A stretch of 49,573 bases of DNA, taken from assembly GCA_035524895.1 (NCBI GenBank), contig DATLFI010000126.1:1-49573 (forward strand), in the 5' to 3' direction. The DNA comes from DATLFI01 sp035524895. GTDB taxonomy: Bacteria > Acidobacteriota > Thermoanaerobaculia > Multivoradales > Multivoraceae. How positions within the stretch are numbered: position 1 is the stretch's first letter; every line of letters starts with the position of its first letter. The notes under the pieces are model-generated. The model saw only the letters and a list, made by a program, of their open reading frames with translations. It was not told the origin of the DNA and ran no database searches. A program made the position numbers and the translations under genes. Of the stretch, positions 30,003 through 38,541 are shown piece by piece.

Positions 30003-31781
30003 TTACGGCGACCCGCCGCCCGCCGACGAGGACGGTGTCGCCGCGACCGTCGACTCGACCGGCGCAGGCGCCGGTCCCTCCCGCGCCAGCACGAGTCGGC
30101 TCGTGCCGTCGAACCGCGCCTCTGGCAGGTCCCTGATCTCCAGCAGCTCGGCGATCGTGGGCGCGACATCGGCGGTACGCACGGGCAGGTCGATCTGGCG
30201 AGGGGCCATCCCGGGGATGCGCAGCAGCCAGGGCACGTGCGTGTCGTAGCGGTGGGCGGTGCCGTGGCTGGCCGCCATCGAGGTCGTCGCGAGCGTGTTC
30301 GCCTGCAGGTGGAGCAGCAGGTCCGAGCTGCGCCCGGGGTAGTGGGAGCGGGCGAACTTGGCCACGATGTCGTCGGGCGAGGTCTCGCTCAGCTCGGACG
30401 GATAGAGCACTCGCTCGATCCGCGGGCAGGCTGCGAGCCGGTCTCCGAGATCACGCAGCAGGCGGTCCGGATCGACCTGACGCGCGGACAACGCTTCACG
30501 GTCGAGGTAGAGCAGCGCGGGCATCCAGCCGGAGCCCTCGATCCCGTACTGCCGCGCGATGTCACGACCGGCTCGCTGCACGCAGGTCACCTGCGCGACC
30601 CCGAAGCGTCCGCCGTCCTGGCCCAACGCCAGCAGCAGCTCGGGCACTCGCACCACGCCGTGGTCGGAGCTCAGCGCGATCACCACGTTGTCGAGGCCAA
30701 TCCGCTGGTCGACGAAGTCGAGCAGCTCGCCGATCGTGCGATCGAGGCGCATCAGGGTGTCGAGGGTCTCGTGGGCGTCGGGACCGAAGCCGTGCCCGAT
30801 GATGTCGAGCTGCGAGTAGGCGATACCGAGGTAGTCCGGCACCTCGTCGGCACCGAGCCCCTCGCCGTCGATCAGCGCCTTCGCGAAGTCGGTGAGGTAG
30901 CTGTCGACGAACGGCGTTTCGCCGAGATCGGAGTAGAACCCCTCGTTGGGCTCGGCGGTGAGCCCGCCGATAGCGTACGGAAAGCTGGTGCCGAACCAGC
31001 CGCGATCGAGCGGCAGGATGCCGAAGCGCTCCACCTCGGCGAACGGCAGCAGCGGCTCCCAGGTCTCGCCGAAGAGTGGGTCGAGCAGCTTGCGATCGTG
31101 GAAGGCGGTGCGCCAGTCCGCGACGACCGTGACTTCGTCGCCATCGCGCTGCCTCCTCCTTCGGCCGGCATCGTTCTCCTCCGCCGCTTCCGGCTCGAAG
31201 TAGGTCGACGTGACGATCTCGCCACTCCTGCTGTCGTACCAGTACGCGGAATCCGCGTCGCGGCCTGCGCTGAAGATCGCCGAGCGTGCCTTGCTGCTCA
31301 CGCCGTAGACCTTGGACGCAGGCCATGCCTGCTTCATCAGGTCACCGATGGTGGGCCGCTCGAGATGCTGCGGCGAAGAACCGTGATCGGGGTCCCAAGC
31401 CGCGGCGACCGTCCGCTCCTCTTCGCGCGAGTACCAGGAGTTGCCGACGATCCCGTGCCGCGACGGGAAGGTCCCGGTGGTGAGCGTCGCGTGTCCGGTG
31501 GCGGTGACCGTGGCGGCGTGGTCGTGATGGGCTTCGGTGAAGAGCACCGATTCGTCCAGTAGCCGCGCCAGCCCGTGCTGTAGCACCGGTCGGAAGCGAA
31601 CCAGGTAGTCCGCGCGTAGCTGGTCGGCGACGATGAACAGCACCAGGCGAGGCGCGTCAGCCGGCACCGGGCGGGGCGGCTCCGGCTTGGGCCGGCATGC
31701 CAGCACGAGCGCGGCCACGACCAGCGCGAGAGCGAGGGCGAGCGCGAAACGCCGGGTAGGCTGAGTCTTGGGTACGTTCAT
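30003..31781 (-). CDS. Alkaline-phosphatase-superfamily protein (PafA/nucleotide pyrophosphatase-like), lipoprotein
   Basis: 592 residues from ATG 31781. The start 'MNVPKTQPTRRFALALALALVVAALVLAC' ends in a lipobox Cys (residue 29), so it is an exported lipoprotein. AlkP metal-site motifs appear in order: 'RLVLFIVADQLRADYL' (D53), 'HDHAATVTATGHATLTTGTFPSRHGI' with the nucleophile Thr around 92-96, 'YSQLDIIGHGFGPDAHETLDTL' (D, H, H), 'VIALSSDHGV' (D, H) and 'TSMAASHGTAHRYDTHVPWLL' (H). The layout equals PafA-type phosphate-irrepressible phosphatases, which release phosphate from monoesters outside the cytoplasm. Monoesterase versus diesterase cannot be decided. Single gene, divergent from the PilZ-like gene. 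Confidence 0.85.
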   Translation of the reverse strand: MNVPKTQPTRRFALALALALVVAALVLACRPKPEPPRPVPADAPRLVLFIVADQLRADYLVRFRPVLQHGLARLLDESVLFTEAHHDHAATVTATGHATLTTGTFPSRHGIVGNSWYSREEERTVAAAWDPDHGSSPQHLERPTIGDLMKQAWPASKVYGVSSKARSAIFSAGRDADSAYWYDSRSGEIVTSTYFEPEAAEENDAGRRRRQRDGDEVTVVADWRTAFHDRKLLDPLFGETWEPLLPFAEVERFGILPLDRGWFGTSFPYAIGGLTAEPNEGFYSDLGETPFVDSYLTDFAKALIDGEGLGADEVPDYLGIAYSQLDIIGHGFGPDAHETLDTLMRLDRTIGELLDFVDQRIGLDNVVIALSSDHGVVRVPELLLALGQDGGRFGVAQVTCVQRAGRDIARQYGIEGSGWMPALLYLDREALSARQVDPDRLLRDLGDRLAACPRIERVLYPSELSETSPDDIVAKFARSHYPGRSSDLLLHLQANTLATTSMAASHGTAHRYDTHVPWLLRIPGMAPRQIDLPVRTADVAPTIAELLEIRDLPEARFDGTSRLVLAREGPAPAPVESTVAATPSSSAGGGSP

Positions 31782-31986
31782 GGGGCACCTCGGATCACGA
31801 GAGGTCCCGAAAGTAGCACGCGATGCCGGCCGCCCATCGCGAAGGTTCGATGAAGGTGTGCACCTGGCGGCGCTGCGCCGACGCGCAAGGCTGGTACAGT
31901 GTTGCGTCACAGCGTTCGGCAGCCGGTGCTCGACCCGCGACGCGAGACGGCGGTACCTGTGCACGTCGTGTAAAGCACATCGAGTG

Positions 31987-32781
31987 ATGCATGTCGAGTG
32001 GCACGAAGGCGGCGGTCGACTGGTGGTGCGTTTCGAGGACGCCGATGCTCTCGATGCCTTGCTCGAGCGGGCGCGCAGCACCCCGCCGATCTTACGTCTC
32101 GAGACCCGTCTCGACGAGGGCGCGCCAGTCGTGCTGGTGCTCTCGGACCCGTCGCGGAACCTGGAGCTGACAGCGCGAGTCAAGCAGGTCTTCCGCAGCG
32201 GCATGGAGCTCTTCGGCACCATCCTCGAGATCGATCTCGACTCGGGTCGCGAGGCGGTCGCCGTCGAGCGCGAGGAAGACATGCCCTGCGAGCCTGGCGC
32301 TCTCGAGACCTCCGACGCCGCCGAAGCCCCGGAGGAGCGCGAGACCGGTCCGGCCCTTACCGGCGAGACGCTCGGCACCTCGGTCACCTTCGACCTGCAG
32401 CGCATGCGGCCCGACGAGAAGGTACGCCTCGCCACCAAGGCCAATCGCGTCCAGCGCCAGGTCCTGCTGCGCGACCGCACGCCACAGGTCTTGCTCGCGC
32501 TGCTCAACAATCCCTGGCTGGAGAACGCCGAAGTGCTCGAGATGGCAAAGAACCCGAAGGTCATCGGCCCGGTGCTGCAGCGCATCGCAGACGATCGCCG
32601 GTTCGGCCCCAACGCGCAGGTCCAGTCGGCGCTCGCGCGCAACCCGAGCACGCCATGGACCGTCACGACGAGGCTGCTGCCGCTGTTGAACACGCGCGAG
32701 CTGCGCGAGCTGGCGCGCAGCCAGCAAGTGCGCGAGGCGGTGCGCAAGGCTGCCCTCAAGATCTACCTCGAGAGGTTGTGA
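31987..32781 (+). CDS. PilZ-like domain plus helical-repeat protein
   Basis: 264 residues from ATG 31987 (GTG 31984 is adjacent). Residues 1-90 ('MHVEWHEGGGRLVVRFEDADALDALLERARSTPPILRLETRLDEGAPVVLVLSDP', 'LELTARVKQVFRSGMELFGTILEID') form a beta-rich domain like the PilZ-type domain found in gliding/delta-type regulators, but the c-di-GMP motif RxxxR/DxSxxG is not evident. After an acidic linker (~90-128) comes an alpha-helical region 'DEKVRLATKANRVQRQVLLRDRTPQVLLALLNNPWLENAEVLEMAKNPKV...ALARNPSTPW' with repeated 'a..Np.' turns, like leucine-rich-repeat-variant/HEAT units. Two EAL phosphodiesterase genes in the window show c-di-GMP signalling in this organism. The TPR gene starts 2 bases after its stop. 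Confidence 0.65.
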   Translation: MHVEWHEGGGRLVVRFEDADALDALLERARSTPPILRLETRLDEGAPVVLVLSDPSRNLELTARVKQVFRSGMELFGTILEIDLDSGREAVAVEREEDMPCEPGALETSDAAEAPEERETGPALTGETLGTSVTFDLQRMRPDEKVRLATKANRVQRQVLLRDRTPQVLLALLNNPWLENAEVLEMAKNPKVIGPVLQRIADDRRFGPNAQVQSALARNPSTPWTVTTRLLPLLNTRELRELARSQQVREAVRKAALKIYLERL

Positions 32782-32783
32782 CC

Positions 32784-33671
32784 ATGCACGCAGTGACCAT
32801 GCACACCTTCGCTTTCCGTCGCGCGTCCTGCGCGAGCCTTGCGCTCTTTCTCGCGCTCCTCTGCGGTCTCGCGGCACTGCCTTCGCGTGCCGAGGAGCCG
32901 CTCCAGGCGACCTCTCTGCTCGGTCGCGAGCTGCGCGCCAGCGAGGCGACAGCCGAGCAGGCGGCGGCGATCGCGGCCGCCGAGGAGGTGGCGCGCGACG
33001 CGCCTCACGATGTCGAGGTCGCGATCGCGCTCGGCCGCGCCCAAGCCGCGGTCTGGCGCTACCGCGACGCGATCGAGGTCTATACGCGCGCGCTCGAGCA
33101 CCACCCGAATCACGCCGCGCTCTACCGCCACCGGGGCCACCGGTACCTCTCGGTACGCGACCTCGACGCCGGCCTGCGCGACATGGAACGCGCCGCGCAG
33201 CTCGAGCAGGGCGACTTCGACATCTGGTACCACCTCGGTCTAGCGCGCTATCTGAAGCGTGACTTCGAAGGCGCCGCCGAGGCGTACCGACGCTGCCGCC
33301 AGACCGCCGTCGACGACGAGAGCATCGTCGCGGTGACCTACTGGCATTTCCAGGCGCTGTCGCGCGCCGGCGACGAGAAGGGCGCCGCGGCCGTGCTCGA
33401 GCCGATCCGCGATGGCATGACGATCGAGGAGAACCGCGCGTACTACGACCTGCTCCGCCACTACAAGGGCCTCGCGACCGAGCAGGAGGCGCTCCCGCAA
33501 GACGCTGAGGCGCTAGAGCTCGCGACCCGCGGTTATGGTCTCGCCAACTGGAAGCTCGTTCGGGGGGACCGCGCGGGCGCCCGCGAGATCCTCGAGCGCA
33601 TCGTCGCCGGCGAGTTCTGGCCGGCGTTCGGGTTCCTGGCGTCGGAGGTGGAGCTGGCAGGGATGCGCTAG
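32784..33671 (+). CDS. Secreted tetratricopeptide-repeat protein
   Basis: 295 residues from ATG 32784, preceded by 'gagaggttgtgacc' (an ATG at 32799 is also in frame). The signal peptide is 'RRASCASLALFLALLCGLAALPSRAEE'. TPR units are seen at about 72-105 ('VEVAIALGRAQAAVWRYRDAIEVYTRALEHHPNHAALYRHRGHRYL'), 106-140 and 141-175 ('FDIWYHLGLARYLKRDFEGAAEAYRRC'), followed by a helical C-terminus that ends 'EILERIVAGEFWPAFGFLASEVELAGMR'. It is a protein-binding scaffold in the periplasm. Translation is nearly coupled to the upstream PilZ-like gene (2-base gap). Partner unknown. Confidence 0.8.
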   Translation: MHAVTMHTFAFRRASCASLALFLALLCGLAALPSRAEEPLQATSLLGRELRASEATAEQAAAIAAAEEVARDAPHDVEVAIALGRAQAAVWRYRDAIEVYTRALEHHPNHAALYRHRGHRYLSVRDLDAGLRDMERAAQLEQGDFDIWYHLGLARYLKRDFEGAAEAYRRCRQTAVDDESIVAVTYWHFQALSRAGDEKGAAAVLEPIRDGMTIEENRAYYDLLRHYKGLATEQEALPQDAEALELATRGYGLANWKLVRGDRAGAREILERIVAGEFWPAFGFLASEVELAGMR

Positions 33672-33684
33672 CGGGAACGCGGCC

Positions 33685-34227
33685 ATGGCCCATACCCTCT
33701 GGTTCCAAACCGACCGCCTGCTCCTACGCCCCTACGGCCCAGCGGACGTCGACGCCCTCGAGCGCATTTTCGGCGACCCCGACGTGCGTCGCTACCTCTT
33801 CGACGACGAGGTCATGCCGCGCGAGTGGGTCGAGGCCGAGGCGGCGGCCAACGAGCAGCTCTTTGCCGAGCGCGGCTACGGCGTGGCCCTGGTCTACCCG
33901 CGCGACGGCTCCGCAGACGCATCGAGCGCTGCCGCCGAACCCATGGGCTTCGCGGGCTTCCGCCCGTTCTTCACACCACCCGAGGTGCAACTGCTGTACG
34001 GTCTCCTCCCCAAGCACTGGGGCAAGGGATACGCCACCGAGGTCGCGCGCGCGCTCGTGCGGCGCGGTTTTGAAGACCATGGTTTCGCCGAGGTGATCGG
34101 CGTCACCGATCCGCCGAACCGCGCGTCGATGCGGGTGATGGAGCGGGCCGGCATGCGTTTCCTCGAGCAGAGACCACGCGACGGCAAGAAAGCCGTGTAC
34201 TTCCGCGCGCGCCGGCCCAAGCCCTGA
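33685..34227 (+). CDS. GNAT-family N-acetyltransferase (RimJ/RimL type)
   Basis: 180 residues from ATG 33685, 13 bases after the TPR stop. 'TDRLLLRPYGPADVDALERIFGDPDVRRYLFD' is the RimJ/RimL-type opening, 'VQLLYGLLPKHWGKGYATEVARALVRRGFEDHGFAEVIGVTDPPNRASMRVMERAGMRFLEQR' contains the acetyl-CoA pyrophosphate loop (Q/H-W-G-K-G-Y-A) and the 'N..S.rv.er.Gf' motif. It would transfer acetyl from acetyl-CoA to an amine of a protein N-terminus or a small molecule. The stretch 'RDGSADASSAAAEP' near 73-86 is an unusual low-complexity insertion between beta strands. Confidence 0.85.
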   Translation: MAHTLWFQTDRLLLRPYGPADVDALERIFGDPDVRRYLFDDEVMPREWVEAEAAANEQLFAERGYGVALVYPRDGSADASSAAAEPMGFAGFRPFFTPPEVQLLYGLLPKHWGKGYATEVARALVRRGFEDHGFAEVIGVTDPPNRASMRVMERAGMRFLEQRPRDGKKAVYFRARRPKP

Positions 34228-34247
34228 CCTCCGATCGGAGTGCTCTC

Positions 34248-34679
34248 GTGAAGGACGACACCTCATCGAAGAAGCCTCGCGTGCTCGTGGTCTGCACCCA
34301 CAACTCGGCGCGTTCCCAGATGGCCGAGGCGATCCTGCGCCACCGCTACGGCGATCGCCTCGAGGCGCTCTCCGCCGGCACCGAGCCCGGCAGTGTGCAC
34401 CCGCTGGCGATGCAGGTGATGGCGGAGGCCGGCATGCCGCTCGACGGCCAGCGATCGAAATCGGTCGCCGAGGTGCTACAGACCGGACCCGTCGACCTGG
34501 TGCTCACCGTCTGCGACAGCGCGCGCGAGACCTGCCCCTTCGTGCCGTCGCGCCGCGGCACCATCCACCGCGCCTTCGAGGACCCGTCCGCCGCACTCGA
34601 AGCCGAACGTCTCGCCGCCTTCCGTCGCGTGCGCGACGAGCTCGACCGGTGGCTCGCCGCCATCGCCGGCAATCTCTGA
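34248..34679 (+). CDS. arsC: Arsenate reductase, thioredoxin-coupled low-MW-phosphatase type
   Basis: 143 residues from GTG 34248. 'VLVVCTHNSARSQMAEAIL' carries the P-loop C-x5-R with nucleophile C16. The second and third redox cysteines of thioredoxin-coupled ArsC are present at C89 and C96 ('TVCDSARETCP'), and 'EDPSA' supplies the general acid Asp. It reduces arsenate to arsenite by the C16-C89-C96 cascade. The residues are complete, so the enzyme is probably active. No arsenite exporter or ArsR gene is adjacent; the neighbours are a GNAT gene and a secreted protein. Symbol given for the family, not for a full ars operon. Confidence 0.85.
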   Translation: MKDDTSSKKPRVLVVCTHNSARSQMAEAILRHRYGDRLEALSAGTEPGSVHPLAMQVMAEAGMPLDGQRSKSVAEVLQTGPVDLVLTVCDSARETCPFVPSRRGTIHRAFEDPSAALEAERLAAFRRVRDELDRWLAAIAGNL

Positions 34680-34702
34680 GAGCCGTTTCGGGCTCTGTCC
34701 CG

Positions 34703-35323
34703 CTACGGGAACGGCGAGAAGGAGGTGCGCTTGCTGGGCTCGACCACGCCGCCCTCGTTCGGCTCGTAGTAAACGCGCATGGCCTGGAAGCGGGTACCCG
34801 TATCGGCGCAAGCAGGCTGGCCTACTCCACCGCAGAACAAGCTTCCGATGGTCAAGAACACCAGGTACTCGGAGGAGAAGGAGTCGACGACGATCGGCGT
34901 GTCGGGAACGGCGGTGCGATAACTGCAGCCGGTGGTGTTGACGAGGCCGTCCACGAGGACCTGGAACGGCGCCTCGCCGCCCGGCTGGCGAACCAGGAAA
35001 AAATGGATGGCGCTGTCGCCGGCTGTGTCGCGGCATGCGTCGATCTCGATCCCGACCACCCGCGCGCCGTGGGGCAGGCCGGCGCTGGCGGCCAACTCGC
35101 AATAGCCCTCGCAGTGAACGCTGAAGTTCACGCCGAGAAAGGCGGCGGTGGTGACGAATGCATTTCCTTTGAGCATGTCCACGGAGGGGATGACGGTGAA
35201 GAGGTGCCCGGACTGGGCCTGGAGCGATCCCGCACACAGGAGAGCCGCGCTGCCAACGAGCCAAAGGCTGGCCACAGCAGGCGCGGAACGTTGACCGGAG
35301 AGGCGACCTCGAGGTCGTGCCAT
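34703..35323 (-). CDS. Secreted protein of unknown function
   Basis: 206 residues from ATG 35323, chosen because 'ttggaggaaccc' gives an ideal ribosome binding site. The signal peptide ends near 'LLCAGSLQAQ'. The mature protein is beta-rich with paired cysteines: 'VNFSVHCEGYCELAASAGLPHGARVVGIEIDACRDTAGDSAIHFFLVRQ', then 'VNTTGCSYRTAVPDTPIVVDSFSSEYLVFLTIGSLFCGGVGQPACADTGTRFQAMRVYYE'. 'LP.GA.V.giEidACD' is a pattern I have seen in exported Acidobacteriota-type proteins of unknown role. Six cysteines probably form disulfides. It is read convergent to arsC and alone. Confidence 0.7.
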   Translation of the reverse strand: MARPRGRLSGQRSAPAVASLWLVGSAALLCAGSLQAQSGHLFTVIPSVDMLKGNAFVTTAAFLGVNFSVHCEGYCELAASAGLPHGARVVGIEIDACRDTAGDSAIHFFLVRQPGGEAPFQVLVDGLVNTTGCSYRTAVPDTPIVVDSFSSEYLVFLTIGSLFCGGVGQPACADTGTRFQAMRVYYEPNEGGVVEPSKRTSFSPFP

Positions 35324-35428
35324 GGGTTCCTCCAAGGTTCTGGTGGGAGTTTGGATGGTGAACTCTAGCAGGCCTCCGGCCCAGCCGGGCCTGCGTTCCG
35401 CTCGCTGCTGCGCCGCGCCGCCGCGCTC

Positions 35429-36607
35429 TCAATACGACTTCGGCAGACCGAGCGCGTTCTCGGCGATGTGACACAGCGCGAGCTGCTGGCTGACCGGCGC
35501 GAGCCGCGCGATCAACACCTCGCGGAGCAGCCGCTCGACGTGCATCTCTTTCGCGTAGCCCATGCCGCCGTGGGTCATCACGGCGCGGGTGCAGGCGCGG
35601 AACCCCGCCTCGGCGCCGAGGTACTTGGCAGCGTTGGCCTCCGCCCCACAGGGCTGACCCTGGTCGTAGAGAACAGCCGCCCGCAGGCACATGAGAAACG
35701 CTGCTTCGAGCTCCATCCAGCTCTCGGCGAGCGGGTGCTGGATCGCCTGGTTCTGACCGATGGGCCTGCCGAACACCACGCGCTCGCGCGCGTAAGTCGC
35801 GGCGCGCTGGAGCGCGTTGCGACCGACCCCCACCGCCTCGATACCGACCAGCACGCGCTCCGGGTTGAGGCCCGATAGCAGACACCGAAACCCAGCGCCC
35901 TCCTCGCCGATCCGATCGCCTACCGGCACGAACAGGCCGTCGAGGAACACCTCGTTCGAGTCCACCGCGGCGCGACCCATCTTGGGGATCTCGCGCACCG
36001 TGACCTTGCTGCGGTCGAGGTCGGCGTAGAACAGGCTCAGCCCCTCGGTGCGCTTGCCGCCGCGTGCCGCTATCGACTCGCGCGACTCTGTGCGCGCGAG
36101 CAGCAGGATCTTCTCGGCCTCCTGCGCGGTGGTGGTCCAGATCTTTCGCCCGTGCACCAGGTAGCCGCCGTCGACCCCCTCGGCGCGCGTGGTGATCGCC
36201 GACGTGTCGAGGCCGGCGTCCGGCTCGGTCACCCCGAAGCAGGTCTGGACCCGGCCGGCGATCAGGTCGGGCAGGAAGCGTCGCTTCTGCTCGTCGGTGC
36301 CGTGCTCCACGATCGGCTGCGGCCCGAAGATGTTGATGTGGATCGCCGAGGCCGCGCTCATCGCGCCGGGAGAGCGCGCCACCTCGTGCATCACCAGCGC
36401 AGCTTCGACCACTCCCAGCCCCGACCCGCCGTACGCCTGCGGCATCGCCACGCCGAGCACGCCGAGCTCCGCCATCGCGCGGTGCAGCTCGACCGGGAAC
36501 TCACCGCTCTGGTCTTTGGCGTACCAATAGTCGTCGTCGAAGCGGGCGCACGCCTCCGCCACCGAGCGACAGAGCGCGCGCTGGGCGGCGGTGGGGGAGA
36601 AGTCCAT
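35429..36607 (-). CDS. Acyl-CoA dehydrogenase
   Basis: 392 residues, full length. 'MDFSPTAAQRALCRSVAEACARF' is the usual N-terminal helix, 'VTEPDAGLDTSAITTRAEGVDGGYLVHGRKIWTT' is the flavin/substrate-binding beta domain, 'GEEGAGFRCLLSGLNPERVLVGIEAVGVGRNALQRAATYARERVVFGRPIGQNQAIQHPLAE' the C-terminal helical domain, and 'VMTHGGMGYAKEMHVERLLREV' contains the catalytic Glu position and FAD contacts. It oxidises an acyl-CoA to enoyl-CoA, passing electrons to ETF. Chain-length preference cannot be read. It is single and divergent from the CRTAC1-like gene. A TTGACA hexamer lies at 36620-36625 between the two genes without a good -10. Confidence 0.95.
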   Translation of the reverse strand: MDFSPTAAQRALCRSVAEACARFDDDYWYAKDQSGEFPVELHRAMAELGVLGVAMPQAYGGSGLGVVEAALVMHEVARSPGAMSAASAIHINIFGPQPIVEHGTDEQKRRFLPDLIAGRVQTCFGVTEPDAGLDTSAITTRAEGVDGGYLVHGRKIWTTTAQEAEKILLLARTESRESIAARGGKRTEGLSLFYADLDRSKVTVREIPKMGRAAVDSNEVFLDGLFVPVGDRIGEEGAGFRCLLSGLNPERVLVGIEAVGVGRNALQRAATYARERVVFGRPIGQNQAIQHPLAESWMELEAAFLMCLRAAVLYDQGQPCGAEANAAKYLGAEAGFRACTRAVMTHGGMGYAKEMHVERLLREVLIARLAPVSQQLALCHIAENALGLPKSY

Positions 36608-36711
36608 GAGGTGGCGAGCTTGACACGAGCATCCGGTCCCACGGGATACCGGCGCCGAGAGGCACCACCCGCTAGCATCGGAACACGGACGCGCCTGAAG
36701 GTCCTTCCTCG

Positions 36712-38541
36712 ATGGCCGCCGGCCTCACCGTGAGAACACTCCAACGATCTGCCGCGCGCCTGCTGTCACTGTCGTTGGCGCTCTTCGCCCTACCCGTGGC
36801 CCTCGCCGCTGCCAACTCTGCGGCCGCCGCCACCCATCCCTGCCCGCTCACGCTCGTCGACCGCGCCGCCGCCGCCGGTATCGACTTCGTGCACGACGCG
36901 GGAGCGCGCGGCGACAAGCACCTACCCGAGACCATGGGCTCGGGCGCCGCCTGGCTCGACTACGACGGCGACGGCTGGCTCGACCTCTACCTCGTGCAGT
37001 CCGGGCCGTTCCCGCCCGACGGCTCGCCCCAGGCGGCGAACCGGCTCTATCGAAACCTCGGCCCGCAGCCGGACGGCGCTGCTGCTGGGCTGCCGCGCTT
37101 CGAGGATGTCACGGCGAGGGCCGGTGATGCCGGCGATCGCGGCTACGGCCAGGGCGTGCTCGCCGCCGACTTCGACGGCGACGGCCACGTCGACCTGTGG
37201 GTCGGCAACTACGGACCCGACGTGATCCTGTGGAACGACGGGCACGGCCGCTTCGAGCGCCAGCTCCTCCTCCCCGTCGGCGCCGAGGAGGCGGGCTACA
37301 ACTGGAGCTCTTCGGCGGCCGCCGCCGACGCGAACGGCGACGGCGACCTCGACCTCTACGTCGCGCGCTACCTCGAGTACGACCCCGCGCACGAACTCTT
37401 CTGCGGGGAGCTCGGCGAGACCGCGGAAGGCGAGCGTCGCGAGTACTGCGACCCATCTCTGTTTCTCGGCCAGCCAGACCGCTTCTTCTGGAATCGCGGT
37501 GAGCGGCGCTTCGAAGAAGGCGCGGCGGCCGCCGGGATCGTCGACACCGAGGGCAAGGGCCTCGGTGTCGTGTTCACCGACCTGGACGGCGACGGCGCGC
37601 CCGACATCTACGTCGCCAACGACGTCACGCTGAACTTGACCTTCCGCAACCGCCTTCGCGCCACGTCATCCGCGTCCCCTTCACTTCCGTCACCGCTCTT
37701 CGAGGACTCGACCCTCTTCTCCGGCGCCGCCGTCAACCGCGCCGGCAAGCCCGAGGCCGGCATGGGCGTGGTCGCCGCCGACTTCGACGGCGACGGCGAT
37801 CCCGACCTCGCGGTGACCAACTTCGACGTCGAGACCAACACGCTCTACGAGAACCAGGGCGGCCTTTTCTTCGAGGACGTGTCGGCGCGCAGCGGCTTCG
37901 GCCCGCCCTCGTTCAACCTGCTCGGCTTCGGGCTGGTCGCCGTGGACTTCGACCTCGACGGCGCGCTCGACGTCTACGTCGCGAACGGCCACATCTTCGA
38001 GCAGCCTCGCCGCGAGAACACCACCTACCGCCAGCCCGATCTGCTGCTGCGAGGCGACGGCCGCGGCGCCTTCACGACGACGCCGTGCGCCGTGGCCTCC
38101 CAGCCGCCCGCCGTGGCACGCGGAGCCGCCGCCGTCGACTTCGATCTCGATGGCGACGTCGATCTCGTCGTCACGCACATCGGAGCCTCGCCGTTCCTGC
38201 TGGAGAACACCGTGCGCTCGCGGCACGGCGCCGTGGATACCGGCGCGAGGCCCCCGCCTGCCTTCGTGGCCGTCGAGCTCCTGGGCCAATCCCCCAACAC
38301 CCAGGCCATCGGCGCCGTCGTCACTCTCGAGCGGGGGAACGTCCACCAGCGCCGCTGGGTGCAGGCCGGCGACAGCTATCAGTCCTCCAGTGATCGGCGG
38401 CAGATCTTTGGCATCGTCGCGGCCCCGCCCGGTGCCGCACCGCCGATCCTCGACTTGACTTGGCCTTCTGGCCGCCGACAACGCCTCGTCGTCCCTCGAC
38501 TCGACACCCACCTCCGCCTCGTCGAGGAGGCCAGGCCGTGA
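36712..38541 (+). CDS. CRTAC1-like secreted protein with FG-GAP repeats and ASPIC/UnbV domain
   Basis: 609 residues with a signal peptide ('LLSLSLALFALPVALAAANSAAAA'). Opening 'LTLVDRAAAAGIDFVHDAG...MGSGAAWLDYDGDGWLDLYLVQ' and at least six further Ca2+-type DxDGDG loops (DFDGDGHVDLWVG, DANGDGDLDLYVA, DLDGDGAPDIYVA, DFDGDGDPDLAVT, DFDLDGALDVYVA, DFDLDGDVDLVVT) make a seven-bladed propeller-like body. The C-terminal 'AIGAVVTLERGNVHQRRWVQAGDSYQSSSD' region is the ASPIC/UnbV domain. Such proteins are exported and bind partners or surfaces; no enzyme activity is known. The stop overlaps the GTG of the M16 gene (GTGA), so production is coupled to the peptidase pair. Confidence 0.9.
   Translation: MAAGLTVRTLQRSAARLLSLSLALFALPVALAAANSAAAATHPCPLTLVDRAAAAGIDFVHDAGARGDKHLPETMGSGAAWLDYDGDGWLDLYLVQSGPFPPDGSPQAANRLYRNLGPQPDGAAAGLPRFEDVTARAGDAGDRGYGQGVLAADFDGDGHVDLWVGNYGPDVILWNDGHGRFERQLLLPVGAEEAGYNWSSSAAAADANGDGDLDLYVARYLEYDPAHELFCGELGETAEGERREYCDPSLFLGQPDRFFWNRGERRFEEGAAAAGIVDTEGKGLGVVFTDLDGDGAPDIYVANDVTLNLTFRNRLRATSSASPSLPSPLFEDSTLFSGAAVNRAGKPEAGMGVVAADFDGDGDPDLAVTNFDVETNTLYENQGGLFFEDVSARSGFGPPSFNLLGFGLVAVDFDLDGALDVYVANGHIFEQPRRENTTYRQPDLLLRGDGRGAFTTTPCAVASQPPAVARGAAAVDFDLDGDVDLVVTHIGASPFLLENTVRSRHGAVDTGARPPPAFVAVELLGQSPNTQAIGAVVTLERGNVHQRRWVQAGDSYQSSSDRRQIFGIVAAPPGAAPPILDLTWPSGRRQRLVVPRLDTHLRLVEEARP

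Noticed and set aside
29784..31562. Long open frame of 592 codons on the plus strand
   Set aside because: It lies antisense to the phosphatase and oxidase genes, is rich in His, Arg, Glu, Gln and Asp as expected from reversed GC-rich codons, and shows no family motif.
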